A stretch of 64,000 nt of DNA from Pollutibacter soli (GTDB lineage Bacteria; Bacteroidota; Bacteroidia; Chitinophagales; Chitinophagaceae), in contig JARJHS010000003.1 of NCBI GenBank assembly GCA_029269725.1, forward strand, positions 1 through 64,000, given 5' to 3'. The notes below the pieces were generated by a model, which was not told the DNA's origin, ran no database searches, and worked only from the letters and a program-made list of their open reading frames with translations. The translations under genes and the position numbers were made by a program. Positions 44,702-53,820 of the stretch are shown piece by piece. Within the stretch, counting starts at the first letter, position 1; every line of letters starts with the position of its first letter.

Positions 44702-47020
44702 ATGAAATCCTTTCAATTACTACTATTGCTCGTTCTGTTTTCATTTTCTTCTTCCGCGCAAAAAAAATATACGGAAACACCCAAAGGAAATTTTACCCTG
44801 GTTCAAAATAACGGTGGGCAGACCCTGGGTTATTCTCCTGGTTCCGGGGTAAAAATTATCAGTGCCGATGGCTTTGCATTTAAAGATCTCAACAGGAATG
44901 GCGTATTGGATAAATTTGAAGACTGGCGCCTTCCTGCAGCTACGCGCGCAAAAGATCTTGCTTCGAAATTAAAAATCGAGGAGATCGCCGGACTGATGCT
45001 GTACTCCGCACATCAATCGGTTCCGGCGCGAAGCTCAGGCTATTTCTCTGGCACTTATAACGGAGCTCCTTTCAAACCCGGTGAAACCGATCCGACGGAA
45101 CTTACAGATCAGCAGAAAAAATTTCTGAAGGAAGATCATCTCCGCCATGTACTCATCACTGTTGTACAATCGCCGGAAATCGCTGCTCAGTGGAATAATA
45201 AGCTACAGGCCTATTGCGAATCCCTGGATAACGGAATACCCGCAAATAATAGTTCTGATCCAAGGCATGGTACCCGGGCAAAAGCCGAGTACGATGCCGG
45301 ATCCGGTGGAGAAATCTCGATGTGGCCGGGTACACTTGGCCTCGCTGCAAGTTTCGATCCTGCGCTGGCAGAAGCCTTTGGACAGATAGCTGCAACAGAA
45401 TATCGTGCTTTGGGAATCACCACCGCACTTTCGCCGCAGGTGGATATCGCCACCGAACCCAGGTGGATAAGGTTCAACGGAACATTTGGTGAAAGTCCCA
45501 GTCTCTCTGCTGCAATGGCAGAAGCTTATTGCAATGGATTCCAGACTTCGACTGGGAAAAAAGAAATACGTGATAACTGGGGTTTTGGTTCGGTCAATGC
45601 GATGGTGAAGCACTGGCCGGGTGGTGGAGCTGGCGAAGCCGGCAGAGATGCGCATTATGCAAACGGAAAATTCGCAGTATATCCCGGCAACAATTTCGAC
45701 GCACACCTGATACCTTTTATAAATGGTGCTTTTAAGCTCAAAGGAAAAACGAAAACCGCTTCAGCAGTGATGCCGTACTATACGATCTCCTGGAACCAGG
45801 ATAAAAAGAATAATGAAAATGTCGGCAACAGCTATAACCAGTTTCTTATTAATGACCTGCTTAGAAATAAATATAAATATGATGGAGTGGTTTGTACCGA
45901 CTGGGGAATCACCGGTGATCATAAATCAATGGATAATTTCCTGGATGGAAAATCATGGGGTGTGGAAAGTCTGAGCCTCGCGGAAAGACATTATAAAATT
46001 CTGATGGCTGGAGTAGATCAGTTTGGTGGTAACAATGATGCAAAACCCGTGATTGAAGCTTACCAGATCGGAGTGAATGCCCATGGCGAAGCAAAGATGC
46101 GTGCAAGAATGGAAGCCTCCGCAGTAAGATTACTGATGAATATTTTCAGGGTGGGACTTTTTGAAAATCCATATCTGGACCCTGCAGAGACAAAGTCGAT
46201 TGTAGGCAAGCCGGAATTCATGAAAGCTGGTTATGATGCACAGTTAAAATCTGTGGTGATGCTGAAAAACAAATCAAACGCGTTGCCGGCTACAGGAAAG
46301 AAAACAGTCTATATGCCGAAGAGATTTGTTGCTGCCAGCAGGAATTTCCTTGGTGTAGAATCACCCTCAACCAATGATTATCCTTTCAGTATCGATCTTG
46401 TAAAAAAATATTTTAATGTTACTGATAATCCCAACGAAGCTGATTTCGCTCTTGTGGTAATACAGAATCCACTTCCGTCTGGCGGTTATGACAAAACTGA
46501 TCTGCAGAAGGGTGGTAATGGTTATATACCGATCAGTTTACAGTACAACACTTATTCGGCTACCGGTGCCCGTGAAACAAGTATCGCCGGCGGCGATCCG
46601 ATGGAGAGTTTCATTAACAGATCATATAAAGACAAAACGACCATCGCCTCAAATTCTACCGATGCTCAGTTGGTAAATGAAACCTATGCGAAGATGAATG
46701 GTAAGCCTGTTGTGGTTGCGATCCAAACAACCAACCCGATGGTATTTTCAGAAATAGAAAAATCTGCCACTGCTATACTCGTGAGTTTCGGAGTTCAGGA
46801 CCAGGCCATCCTGGATATTATTTCCGGAAAGGCCGAACCCTCTGCCCTTCTTCCCATGCAGATGCCTGCAGATATGGGCATCGTTGAAAGTCAGAAAGAA
46901 GATGTGCCCTTCGACATGAATTGTTATAAAGATTCCGAACGAAACATTTATGATTTCGGATTTGGTATGAACTGGAAGGGGATAATCAGGGATGCCAGAG
47001 CAGGGAAATTCCGGAAATAA
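44702..47020 (+). CDS. Exported glycoside hydrolase family 3 (beta-glucosidase type)
   Basis: This exported retaining beta-glycosidase has about 772 residues. The ATG at 44702 gives a signal peptide ('LLLLLVLFSFSSSAQ'); the open frame runs upstream to 44447 but without coding character. An EF-hand-like loop 'DLNRNGVLDKFEDWR' near the N-terminus could bind calcium. The GH3 (alpha/beta)8 barrel contains 'PRHGTRAKAEYDAGSGGEIS', 'SPQVDIATEPRWIRFNGTFG' and 'MVKHWPGGGAGEAG'. The nucleophile is Asp400 in 'GVVCTDWGITGDH'. The C-terminal sandwich domain includes 'SVVMLKNKSNALP' and 'PLPSGGYDKTDL'. It probably cleaves oligosaccharides for import by SusCD pair 2. Confidence 0.9.
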   Translation: MKSFQLLLLLVLFSFSSSAQKKYTETPKGNFTLVQNNGGQTLGYSPGSGVKIISADGFAFKDLNRNGVLDKFEDWRLPAATRAKDLASKLKIEEIAGLMLYSAHQSVPARSSGYFSGTYNGAPFKPGETDPTELTDQQKKFLKEDHLRHVLITVVQSPEIAAQWNNKLQAYCESLDNGIPANNSSDPRHGTRAKAEYDAGSGGEISMWPGTLGLAASFDPALAEAFGQIAATEYRALGITTALSPQVDIATEPRWIRFNGTFGESPSLSAAMAEAYCNGFQTSTGKKEIRDNWGFGSVNAMVKHWPGGGAGEAGRDAHYANGKFAVYPGNNFDAHLIPFINGAFKLKGKTKTASAVMPYYTISWNQDKKNNENVGNSYNQFLINDLLRNKYKYDGVVCTDWGITGDHKSMDNFLDGKSWGVESLSLAERHYKILMAGVDQFGGNNDAKPVIEAYQIGVNAHGEAKMRARMEASAVRLLMNIFRVGLFENPYLDPAETKSIVGKPEFMKAGYDAQLKSVVMLKNKSNALPATGKKTVYMPKRFVAASRNFLGVESPSTNDYPFSIDLVKKYFNVTDNPNEADFALVVIQNPLPSGGYDKTDLQKGGNGYIPISLQYNTYSATGARETSIAGGDPMESFINRSYKDKTTIASNSTDAQLVNETYAKMNGKPVVVAIQTTNPMVFSEIEKSATAILVSFGVQDQAILDIISGKAEPSALLPMQMPADMGIVESQKEDVPFDMNCYKDSERNIYDFGFGMNWKGIIRDARAGKFRK

Positions 47021-47559
47021 GAGGGGAAAAAATAAAATCAGTTCTTTTCATGGAATCATTTCACCGTGAAATCAAATCATTTTGCGAGGAGAAATTCATT
47101 TTTTACCTGGATGATCAACTTATCCATCGGGACAGACATGTGAAATCCTGAATGATTTTTCATAGCCTTTCTTCTTTTCAACCTAAGCTCTCAGGAAAGG
47201 GAATATTCGATAAAAACGATAAAATCAAAAATAAGGTATTCTTCTGAAAGCCTGTACCATGGCTGATTTCATTCCAATCAGCAATCATTGCCTGACTATA
47301 CCGGGTGCGATTTTTCTTACAAACTGAATACTATTTCTTTTGAAAAAACGATTATATGATCCGGTTCAAAAAAGCGGTTCCCTAGGGAAAAATGGGCGTT
47401 TCAGAGGAACTCCCTTTGTGTTTCCCTCTTAAAATCTGTGCATATTAAGTGAACTACTTTTTTTGCCTAGGGCATTGCTAGGAGAAATTCTATCTTACCT
47501 TTATTAAAACAGACTTGAAAAAAGTCATTTATTAACCCGTTAAATAACGATTATACTAT
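47021..47559. other. Long intergenic region before the SWIB gene
   Basis: This non-coding spacer of 539 bp lies between two genes of the same direction. It holds a hairpin ATTTCAC/GTGAAAT (47058-47072), shortly after the GH3 stop and possibly part of its end. It also holds a palindrome TTCCCTAGGGAA (47378-47389) and a related CCTAGGG further on (about 47466-47472). The SWIB promoter must be near the right end. No gene or RNA was recognised. Confidence 0.4.
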
Positions 47560-47961
47560 ATGGCAAAAGCAGCAAAAAAAGCAGCTAAGAAAGCAGCTCC
47601 AAAAAAAGCCGCCGCAAAGAAGGCAGCTCCTAAGAAAGCAGTAAAAAAAGCAGCACCCAAAAAAGCAGCTCCAAAAAAAGCAGCGAAACCAGCAAAAAAG
47701 AGCGCCCGTAAAGCACCAGCAGGATTTACAGCTCCATTGACTCCAAGTGCTACACTCGCTGAAATCGTAGGTGCAAAAGCACTTCCACGTACAGAGATCA
47801 CTAAAAAAATCTGGGACTATATCAAAAAGAATGGCCTCCAGGACAAAGTGAACAGAAGAATGATCAACGCAGATGGAAAGCTGAAATCATTATTTGATGG
47901 TAAAGGCCAGGTATCTATGTTCGATCTCACTAAGTTTGTTTCTAAACATGTAAAGAAATAG
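47560..47961 (+). CDS. SWIB domain protein with histone H1-like lysine/alanine tail
   Basis: This 133-residue basic protein has residues 1-50 made almost wholly of Lys, Ala and Pro in 'KKAAPKKAA'-type repeats, like eukaryotic H1 tails and bacterial histone-like proteins. Residues 55-133 form a SWIB/MDM2 domain, seen in 'TPSATLAEIVGAKALPRTEI', 'IWDYIKKNGLQDKVNRRMIN', 'LKSLFDGKGQVSMFDLTKFV'. The tail should bind DNA. SWIB is otherwise known from chromatin remodelling complexes and chlamydial proteins, and this fusion occurs in other Bacteroidota. It probably acts as a nucleoid-associated protein. A terminator follows. Confidence 0.92.
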   Translation: MAKAAKKAAKKAAPKKAAAKKAAPKKAVKKAAPKKAAPKKAAKPAKKSARKAPAGFTAPLTPSATLAEIVGAKALPRTEITKKIWDYIKKNGLQDKVNRRMINADGKLKSLFDGKGQVSMFDLTKFVSKHVKK

Positions 47962-47983
47962 TCTGATTTATCAGATTCAAAAT

Positions 47984-48022
47984 AACAACTCCTCCGGTAT
48001 CCCCGGGGGAGTTTGTTTTTTC
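47984..48022 (+). terminator. Terminator of the SWIB gene
   Basis: AACAACTCCTCCGG pairs with CCGGGGGAGTTTGTT with one bulge and one mismatch, and TTTTTT follows. It begins 23 bp after the stop. Confidence 0.75.
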
Positions 48023-48024
48023 GC

Positions 48025-48060
48025 TCAACGTTAAACGTTCAACGTTCAACGTTAAACGTA
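48025..48060. repeat. AACGTT-word intergenic repeat
   Basis: CAACGTTAAACGTTCAACGT words lie directly after the SWIB terminator. They match the family at 42929, 53591, 53787 and 60917. Confidence 0.7.
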
Positions 48061-48116
48061 ACTACTTCTCAGCTTTTTTCCTTTTATTTATATATCAAAC
48101 AAGTACTTGCCATTCC

Positions 48117-49499
48117 ATGATGAAAATCGACTACACTATTTCTCCGGAATCGTTACAATCCTTGCTCAATCAATTCTGGGAATTATCTGCAGCCAAAATA
48201 AAACTGATTGACAAAAACTACGATGCCGCCAAAGGCTCTCCGGTATTTACTGTAGCCGGGAAATATTCAACAAGAGGTTGGACGGAATGGACGCAGGGCT
48301 TTCAATATGGTTCTGCGATTCTTCAATACGATGCAACAGGAGACGATTATTTCCTCGGATATGGTCGCGCAAAAACCATTAACGTGATGGCTCCGCATGT
48401 GAGTCATACCGGTGTTCATGATCATGGATTCAACAATGTAAGCACCTACGGAAATCTGCTCCGGCTTATGCGTGAAAATAAAATTGCACATGATGAATGG
48501 GAGAAAAATTTTTACGAACTCGCTTTAAAAATTTCCGGTGCTGTACAGGCAGGTCGCTGGACGACAATAAAAGATGGTGGATTTATTCACTCGTTCAACG
48601 GTGCTCATTCATTGTTTGTAGATACCGTTCGTTCCTGCCGTTCATTAATGTTGAGTTATGCTCTCGGACATGTGATGCAGGGTGAAGGTGATGTCAGAAT
48701 AAACCTCCTCGATCGCGCTATTCAACACTTGCAGGCAACTGCGAGATATTCTGTTTATTATGGTGAAGGTCGCGACAGTTATGATTTACGGGGACGAACT
48801 GCACACGAATCAGTATTCAATGTGAAAGATGGAAATTTCCGATGCCCGAATTCCCAACAGGGTTTTTCCGGATTTACCACCTGGACACGCGGATTGGCAT
48901 GGGCCGTTTGCGGATTTGCAGAAGAACTTGAATGGCTTGATAGCCGGCCAGAAAAAGATTTTGAAAATCATGGAGGCAAAAAAGAAATAGAAAAACAAAT
49001 GCTGAGGGCAGCAGCAGCAGTGTCTGATTTTTATATTGAATATTCCTGTACCGATGGCGTTACGTATTGGGATACCGGCGCCCCGGACCTTTCAAAGCTG
49101 GGTGACTTTAGGAATCGTCCTGCAGATCCTTACAACGATTTCGAACCCGTCGATAGTTCGGCTGGTGCAATTGCCGCACAAGGCTTGCTCAGACTTGGAA
49201 ATTATTTGAAAAGCAAGGGACAGGATGAAGATGGAAAACGTTACTGGCAGGCAGGCCTTACCGTTGTAAAAACTTTGTTGCAGGAACCATATCTCAGCAC
49301 GGACAGTAATCACGAAGGATTGTTATTACACTCCATTTACCATCGGCCTAACGGCTGGGACCACACGCCAACAGGATCAAAAATACCGAATGGTGAATCA
49401 AGTATGTGGGGCGATTATCATATGCGTGAAGTTTGTCTATACCTGCATAAACTCATCAGCAAAGAAAAATATTATACCTTTTTTAATTGTCTTGCATGA
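48117..49499 (+). CDS. GH88-like unsaturated glucuronyl hydrolase
   Basis: This 460-residue (alpha/alpha)6-barrel protein has no signal peptide and is therefore cytoplasmic. Family features are 'TQGFQYGSAILQYDATGDDY', 'HDHGFNNVSTYGNLLRLM', 'GGFIHSFNGAHSLFVDTVRS' and 'FSGFTTWTRGLAWAVCGF'. It also has 'YWDTGAPD', 'DSSAGAIAAQGLLRLG' and 'NGESSMWGDYHMREVCL'. GH88 enzymes hydrate the unsaturated uronate that polysaccharide lyases leave at the chain end; GH105 is a close alternative. It is first in an operon with an isomerase, two dehydrogenases and a transporter. No polysaccharide lyase is in the window, so the true substrate may differ. Confidence 0.85.
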   Translation: MMKIDYTISPESLQSLLNQFWELSAAKIKLIDKNYDAAKGSPVFTVAGKYSTRGWTEWTQGFQYGSAILQYDATGDDYFLGYGRAKTINVMAPHVSHTGVHDHGFNNVSTYGNLLRLMRENKIAHDEWEKNFYELALKISGAVQAGRWTTIKDGGFIHSFNGAHSLFVDTVRSCRSLMLSYALGHVMQGEGDVRINLLDRAIQHLQATARYSVYYGEGRDSYDLRGRTAHESVFNVKDGNFRCPNSQQGFSGFTTWTRGLAWAVCGFAEELEWLDSRPEKDFENHGGKKEIEKQMLRAAAAVSDFYIEYSCTDGVTYWDTGAPDLSKLGDFRNRPADPYNDFEPVDSSAGAIAAQGLLRLGNYLKSKGQDEDGKRYWQAGLTVVKTLLQEPYLSTDSNHEGLLLHSIYHRPNGWDHTPTGSKIPNGESSMWGDYHMREVCLYLHKLISKEKYYTFFNCLA

Positions 49500-50329
49500 G
49501 TGCAAAACCGTTGACCAACCTCGAACAGTTATGCATACATACGATCACCACAAAACCCTGGGCGATTGAAGATGCTGTAAAGCATTTTGCTGCCAGCGGT
49601 GTAAAAGGAATTACTGTATGGCGCGATGCACTACACAACCGGGATATCAAAAAAACCGGTGAGATGATTCGTAACGAAGGGTTGAATATCGTATCACTTT
49701 GTCGTGGCGGTTTTTTTCCTGCTGCAGATAAGCAAAAAAGAAATGCTGCCATCGACGATAATAAAAAAGCAATAGAGGAAGCCGAAGCACTGGGCGCACC
49801 TCTGATTGTTCTCGTTTGTGGAGCAGATCCTGCTCAATCGCTGGAGGACTCTCGTACCCAGATACAGGAAGGAATTGAAGAAATCGTTCCGGTTGCATCA
49901 GCCGCCGGTGTAAAGCTGGCGATAGAACCCCTGCATCCAATGTATGCTGACACCAGATCCGCGATTAATACTTTGGCGCAGGCGAATGACATAGCCGGGA
50001 AGATTGATTCACCACACGTTGGTGTTGCCGTGGATGTATATCACCTCTGGTGGGATCCTCACCTGAAACCGGAGATAGAACGTTGCGGCAGAAACAATCA
50101 TTTGTTTGCATTTCATATCTGCGACTGGAACACACCAACAACAGATCTTTTACTTGATCGTGGATTGATGGGTGACGGATGCATCCCGGTAAATGAAATA
50201 CGCGGCTGGGTGGAAGCAACAGGTTTTAATGGATTTTATGAAGTAGAAATTTTCTCGAATAAATACTGGTCGATGGACCAGCAGGATTTCCTGAAAAAAA
50301 TCATCAGCGCATACAAGGAAAAATCATAG
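49496..50329 (+). CDS. Sugar phosphate isomerase/epimerase (TIM barrel)
   Basis: This cytoplasmic xylose-isomerase-like TIM-barrel protein has 277 residues. The ATG at 49496 overlaps the GH88 stop (ATGA), so translation is coupled. Features are 'LCIHTITTKPWAIEDAVKHF', 'GVKGITVWRDAL', 'IVSLCRGGFFPAA' and metal-site strands 'LAIEPLHPMYADTRSAI' and 'VGVAVDVYHLWWDPHL'. Further on are 'FAFHICDWNTPTTDLLLDRG' and 'FNGFYEVEIFSNKYWS'. The Glu, Asp, His and Glu ligands of the family are present. Members include hydroxypyruvate isomerases, epimerases and lyases of 3-keto-sugars. Pairing with a Gfo/Idh/MocA gene points to the last group. Confidence 0.85.
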   Translation: MSAKPLTNLEQLCIHTITTKPWAIEDAVKHFAASGVKGITVWRDALHNRDIKKTGEMIRNEGLNIVSLCRGGFFPAADKQKRNAAIDDNKKAIEEAEALGAPLIVLVCGADPAQSLEDSRTQIQEGIEEIVPVASAAGVKLAIEPLHPMYADTRSAINTLAQANDIAGKIDSPHVGVAVDVYHLWWDPHLKPEIERCGRNNHLFAFHICDWNTPTTDLLLDRGLMGDGCIPVNEIRGWVEATGFNGFYEVEIFSNKYWSMDQQDFLKKIISAYKEKS

Positions 50330-50331
50330 AA

Positions 50332-51477
50332 ATGAAAGAACACAGAATAGGTATTATCATGAATGGCGTAACGGGGCGAATGGGCACCAACCAGCACCTG
50401 CTTCGTTCGATCGCGGAAATCATCAGACAGGGAGGCGTGAAAATCGGGGCTGGAGAAACGATCATACCTGATCCGGTGCTGGTCGGTCGCGACATCGATA
50501 AACTAGAAAAACTGAAATCGATTTCAGGGATACAAAAGATCACCACCGATCTCGATTCTGTTTTAAATGATAAATCATACTCTGTTTATTTCGATGCACA
50601 GGTAACTGGGCGACGTGCAGATGCAGTAAGACGCGCGGTTGACCTGGGCAAACATATCTATTGTGAAAAACCGGTGGCAACCGATACTGCCACTGCCCTT
50701 GAGCTTTACGAATTATGTAAAAGCAAAGGTGTAAAACACGGTGTCGTCCAGGACAAACTCTGGTTGCCCGGAATACTAAAACTGAAAAGATTGATCCAGC
50801 AGGGATTTTTTGGAAAGATATTATCTGTTCGCGGGGAATTTGGCTACTGGGTTTTTGAAGGTGATAGTATCGCAGCACAAAGACCTTCATGGAATTACAG
50901 GAAAGAAGATGACGGAGGAATTATTGTTGATATGCTTTGTCACTGGCGATATGTTCTTGACAACGTTTTTGGGAAAGTGCAATCGGTTTCCTGCCTTGGT
51001 GCAACGCATATACCTGAACGCGTAAACGAAAATGGAAAACGTTACTCCGCAACGGCCGATGATGCTGCGTATGCTACTTTCCAGCTCGAGAACGGGATCA
51101 TAGCACAATTCAATTCATCCTGGACGGTAAGGGTAAGAAGAGACGACTTGCTGACTTTACAGGTTGATGGCACGAAAGGTTCTGCGGTTGCCGGGCTGCG
51201 TGAATGTTATATTCAGCATTATGGCAATACACCGAAACCTGTATGGAACCCCGATATTGCACAGCCGATCAATTTCCTTGAGGGATGGGCAAAAGTTCCC
51301 GAGCAGGAAACTTATGACAATGCATTCAAAGCCCAGTGGGAATTATTCCTCAAACATGTAGTAAAAGGCGATCCGTTTCCATGGGATATGCTGGAAGGTG
51401 CAAAAGGTGTTCAGCTGGCAGAAAAAGGTATCGAAAGCTGGCAGAAGAGAGCGTGGGTGGATATTCCTGAGCTCTGA
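50332..51477 (+). CDS. Gfo/Idh/MocA family oxidoreductase
   Basis: This is an NAD(P)-dependent sugar dehydrogenase of 381 residues, starting 2 bp after the isomerase gene. The Rossmann half begins 'IGIIMNGVTGRMGTNQHLLR' and has 'VYFDAQVTGRRADAVRRAVD' and the family hallmark 'GKHIYCEKPVATD'. The C-terminal alpha/beta domain has 'SVRGEFGYWVFEGD', 'IVDMLCHWRYVLDNVFG' and 'ATADDAAYATFQLENG'. Such enzymes oxidise or reduce the hydroxyl groups of sugars or inositols. With the neighbouring isomerase it may run oxidation-assisted cleavage of an unusual sugar or glycoside. Confidence 0.9.
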   Translation: MKEHRIGIIMNGVTGRMGTNQHLLRSIAEIIRQGGVKIGAGETIIPDPVLVGRDIDKLEKLKSISGIQKITTDLDSVLNDKSYSVYFDAQVTGRRADAVRRAVDLGKHIYCEKPVATDTATALELYELCKSKGVKHGVVQDKLWLPGILKLKRLIQQGFFGKILSVRGEFGYWVFEGDSIAAQRPSWNYRKEDDGGIIVDMLCHWRYVLDNVFGKVQSVSCLGATHIPERVNENGKRYSATADDAAYATFQLENGIIAQFNSSWTVRVRRDDLLTLQVDGTKGSAVAGLRECYIQHYGNTPKPVWNPDIAQPINFLEGWAKVPEQETYDNAFKAQWELFLKHVVKGDPFPWDMLEGAKGVQLAEKGIESWQKRAWVDIPEL

Positions 51478-51529
51478 TTTCCGGGACAATCCTGTTTACT
51501 ATTTGCAATTGGGTTAAATATATCAGCAG

Positions 51530-52300
51530 ATGAAAAAAGTGGCATTAATTACAGGTGGGAGCCGGGGCATCGGTTTTGGAATCGCCTTACAACTGGCGGA
51601 AACTGGTTTTGACATTGCCATCAACGGTGTCCGGGAACAATCACAGGTGGAAGACGCGATCGGTCAGCTAAAATCTTCAGGTGCAAACGTTATTTATTGT
51701 CGCGGGAATATTTCATCATCCGAAGACAGAGCGGGGATACTGGAAGAAATAAATTCTCATTTCGGCAGATTACATGTATTGGTTAATAATGCAGGTATGG
51801 CTCCCCGTGAGCGACGCGATATTCTTGAAGCAACAGAAGAAAGCTTTGATGAGGTTGTCTCAACCAATCTGAAAGGCCCGTATTTTTTAACGCAGAAAGT
51901 TGCCCGCTGGATGATCGAACAACAGGATAATGACGCTGGATTCTCCGGCTGCATTATCAATGTCTCTTCGATTTCTGCAACGGTAGTTTCCGTCAACAGG
52001 GGCGAATACTGTATTTCGAAAGCAGGCGTCAGTATGGCGACACAATTGTTTGCAGCCAGGCTTGGTCAGTACAATATCCCGGTGTTTGAAGTGAGGCCGG
52101 GAGTGATTTATACCGACATGACAGCTGGCGTCAAGGATAAATACGATCAGCTGATCTCCAACGGACTTTGTGTGACGAATCGCTGGGGACAATCAGAAGA
52201 CGTGGGCAAAGTGGTTGCAGCTTTGGCGGGTGGTGGCTTTATGTATTCTACCGGACAGGTGATTATGGTGGATGGCGGGTTGACAATTCCGAGACTTTAA
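51530..52300 (+). CDS. SDR family oxidoreductase
   Basis: This 256-residue classical short-chain dehydrogenase has cofactor motif 'ALITGGSRGIGFGIA' (TGxxxGxG), then 'VLVNNAGMAPRER', catalytic Ser in 'INVSSISA', and Tyr160/Lys164 in 'EYCISKAGVSMATQLF'. The C-terminus has 'RPGVIYTDMTAG' and 'YSTGQVIMVDGGLTIPRL'. General databases would label it 3-oxoacyl-ACP reductase, but the operon (GH88, isomerase, Gfo/Idh, MFS) indicates a sugar-acid or keto-sugar substrate. Confidence 0.9.
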   Translation: MKKVALITGGSRGIGFGIALQLAETGFDIAINGVREQSQVEDAIGQLKSSGANVIYCRGNISSSEDRAGILEEINSHFGRLHVLVNNAGMAPRERRDILEATEESFDEVVSTNLKGPYFLTQKVARWMIEQQDNDAGFSGCIINVSSISATVVSVNRGEYCISKAGVSMATQLFAARLGQYNIPVFEVRPGVIYTDMTAGVKDKYDQLISNGLCVTNRWGQSEDVGKVVAALAGGGFMYSTGQVIMVDGGLTIPRL

Positions 52301-52354
52301 AGAATAATGATGTTTCTGGTATTTCCGGAAGCTCGTACAAAAAAATAAACAGGA

Positions 52355-53590
52355 ATGGAATCTGTTCAACGACCGGTAGCAAAAGAATTGATCCGTGTAC
52401 CCGTGCTCGTGGCTGCATTGGGCTATCTCGTCGATATGTATGATCTTTTCCTCTTTAGCATCGTAAGGGTACCCAGCCTGAAGTCTCTTGGACTCAGCGA
52501 TGATGAAGTATTGAAGGATGGTGTTCTCTTACTTAACCTGCAAATGGCGGGTCTGCTGATTGGCGGAATTGTATGGGGGATCCTCGGTGATAAAAAAGGT
52601 CGGTTGTCCGTTTTATTCGGCTCGATATTAATTTACTCTCTTGCAAATATTGGAAACGGTTTTGTACAATCCGTCAGCACATATGCGATTCTACGGTTTG
52701 TCGCAGGTTTTGGTCTAGCAGGTGAACTGGGCGCAGGCATCACCCTTGTATCTGAAATTCTGCCCAATCGTATACGTGGCTATGGGGCCACGTTAGTTGC
52801 TACGCTTGGTGCTTTAGGTGCATTACTCGCCTATCTCGCTTCTACCCTTTTCGACTGGAGGGTTTCCTACATCATCGGTGGATGCCTTGGATTGTTGCTG
52901 CTCATCATGCGGATCCGCGTTTTTGAGTCAGGTGTATTTGTAAAATTGAAAGAAACAAAAATCAGGCGCGGAGATATCCGGATGATCTTTAACAACAAGA
53001 AACGCCTGAAGAAATATCTTACGAGTATAATCATTGGGATGCCGATCTGGTTTGTTGCAGGCGTACTCATCACTTTCTCGCCTGAATTTGGAAAATCAAT
53101 GGGTATCGTTGAACCCATCAATGCAGGAAAAGGAATTCTTTTTTATTTTGTTGGTCAGACATTCGGGAATATTGTCAGCGGCATTTTCAGTCAATATCTT
53201 CAAAGCAGAAAAAAAGTGATTCTCGGATTTCTCCTGATGTCATTTGCTTTCGCGATGTCCTTTCTTCTATATCCTTTCCAGAATGCAGCATGGCTTTACT
53301 TTATCATGGCATGCATCGGTTTCTGCAGCGGGTACTGGACGTTGTTTTTTACCGTCGCAGCAGAACTGTTTGGAACCAATCTTCGTGCAACAGTGGCCAC
53401 TACAGTTCCCAATTTTGTTCGAGCAACCGCGATACCACTTACATCAGCATTTGTATTCCTTAAGACTGATTTTGGTACTACGAAGAGTGCTTTGATTGTT
53501 GGAGTGTTTACTTACCTGCTGGCTATTTCAGCACTTGCTTTTCTTGAGGAAACTTTTAAGAAGGATATTAATTATCACGAGGAGGTATGA
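52355..53590 (+). CDS. MFS sugar or sugar-acid transporter
   Basis: This 411-residue inner-membrane transporter has twelve hydrophobic helices. The MFS motif A appears as 'GGIVWGILGDKKGRLSVLFG' after helix 2. 'RFVAGFGLAGELGAGITLVS' and 'LPNRIRGYGATLVAT' are typical of the sialate/hexuronate/benzoate-type symporters, and 'AAELFGTNLRATVATTVPNF' lies in the second half. It is the last gene of the GH88 operon and probably brings the operon's substrate across the inner membrane. The ATG at 52355 fits the first charged residues before helix 1. Confidence 0.9.
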   Translation: MESVQRPVAKELIRVPVLVAALGYLVDMYDLFLFSIVRVPSLKSLGLSDDEVLKDGVLLLNLQMAGLLIGGIVWGILGDKKGRLSVLFGSILIYSLANIGNGFVQSVSTYAILRFVAGFGLAGELGAGITLVSEILPNRIRGYGATLVATLGALGALLAYLASTLFDWRVSYIIGGCLGLLLLIMRIRVFESGVFVKLKETKIRRGDIRMIFNNKKRLKKYLTSIIIGMPIWFVAGVLITFSPEFGKSMGIVEPINAGKGILFYFVGQTFGNIVSGIFSQYLQSRKKVILGFLLMSFAFAMSFLLYPFQNAAWLYFIMACIGFCSGYWTLFFTVAAELFGTNLRATVATTVPNFVRATAIPLTSAFVFLKTDFGTTKSALIVGVFTYLLAISALAFLEETFKKDINYHEEV

Positions 53591-53625
53591 TGTTGAAAGT
53601 TAAACGTGTAACGTTAAACGTTAGC
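53591..53625. repeat. AACGTT-word repeat, left arm
   Basis: GTTAAACGTGTAACGTTAAA words begin directly after the MFS stop. Together with the inverted copy at 53787-53816 they frame about 160 bp of non-coding sequence between convergent genes. Confidence 0.65.
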
Positions 53626-53786
53626 TTATCATCGTTATGGAGCAAAATTGAAAGTCTAAAGTCTGGTCCGGTTATTAAAAGTAGCTTATTCCGATCGGCA
53701 ATAGGTGTTACACGAAAAAGTAATTTAGACCAAAGTCTGTTAATTACTGATCCAATACTTAACATCCATATTCTGAAACTCAGCCT

Positions 53787-53816
53787 CGTACGTTCTACGT
53801 TTAACGTTCTACGTCA
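53787..53816. repeat. AACGTT-word repeat, right arm (inverted)
   Basis: CGTACGTTCTACGTTTAACG words form the reverse complement of the left-arm style. They lie directly downstream of the convergent lipoprotein gene. Confidence 0.65.
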
Positions 53817-53820
53817 AACA

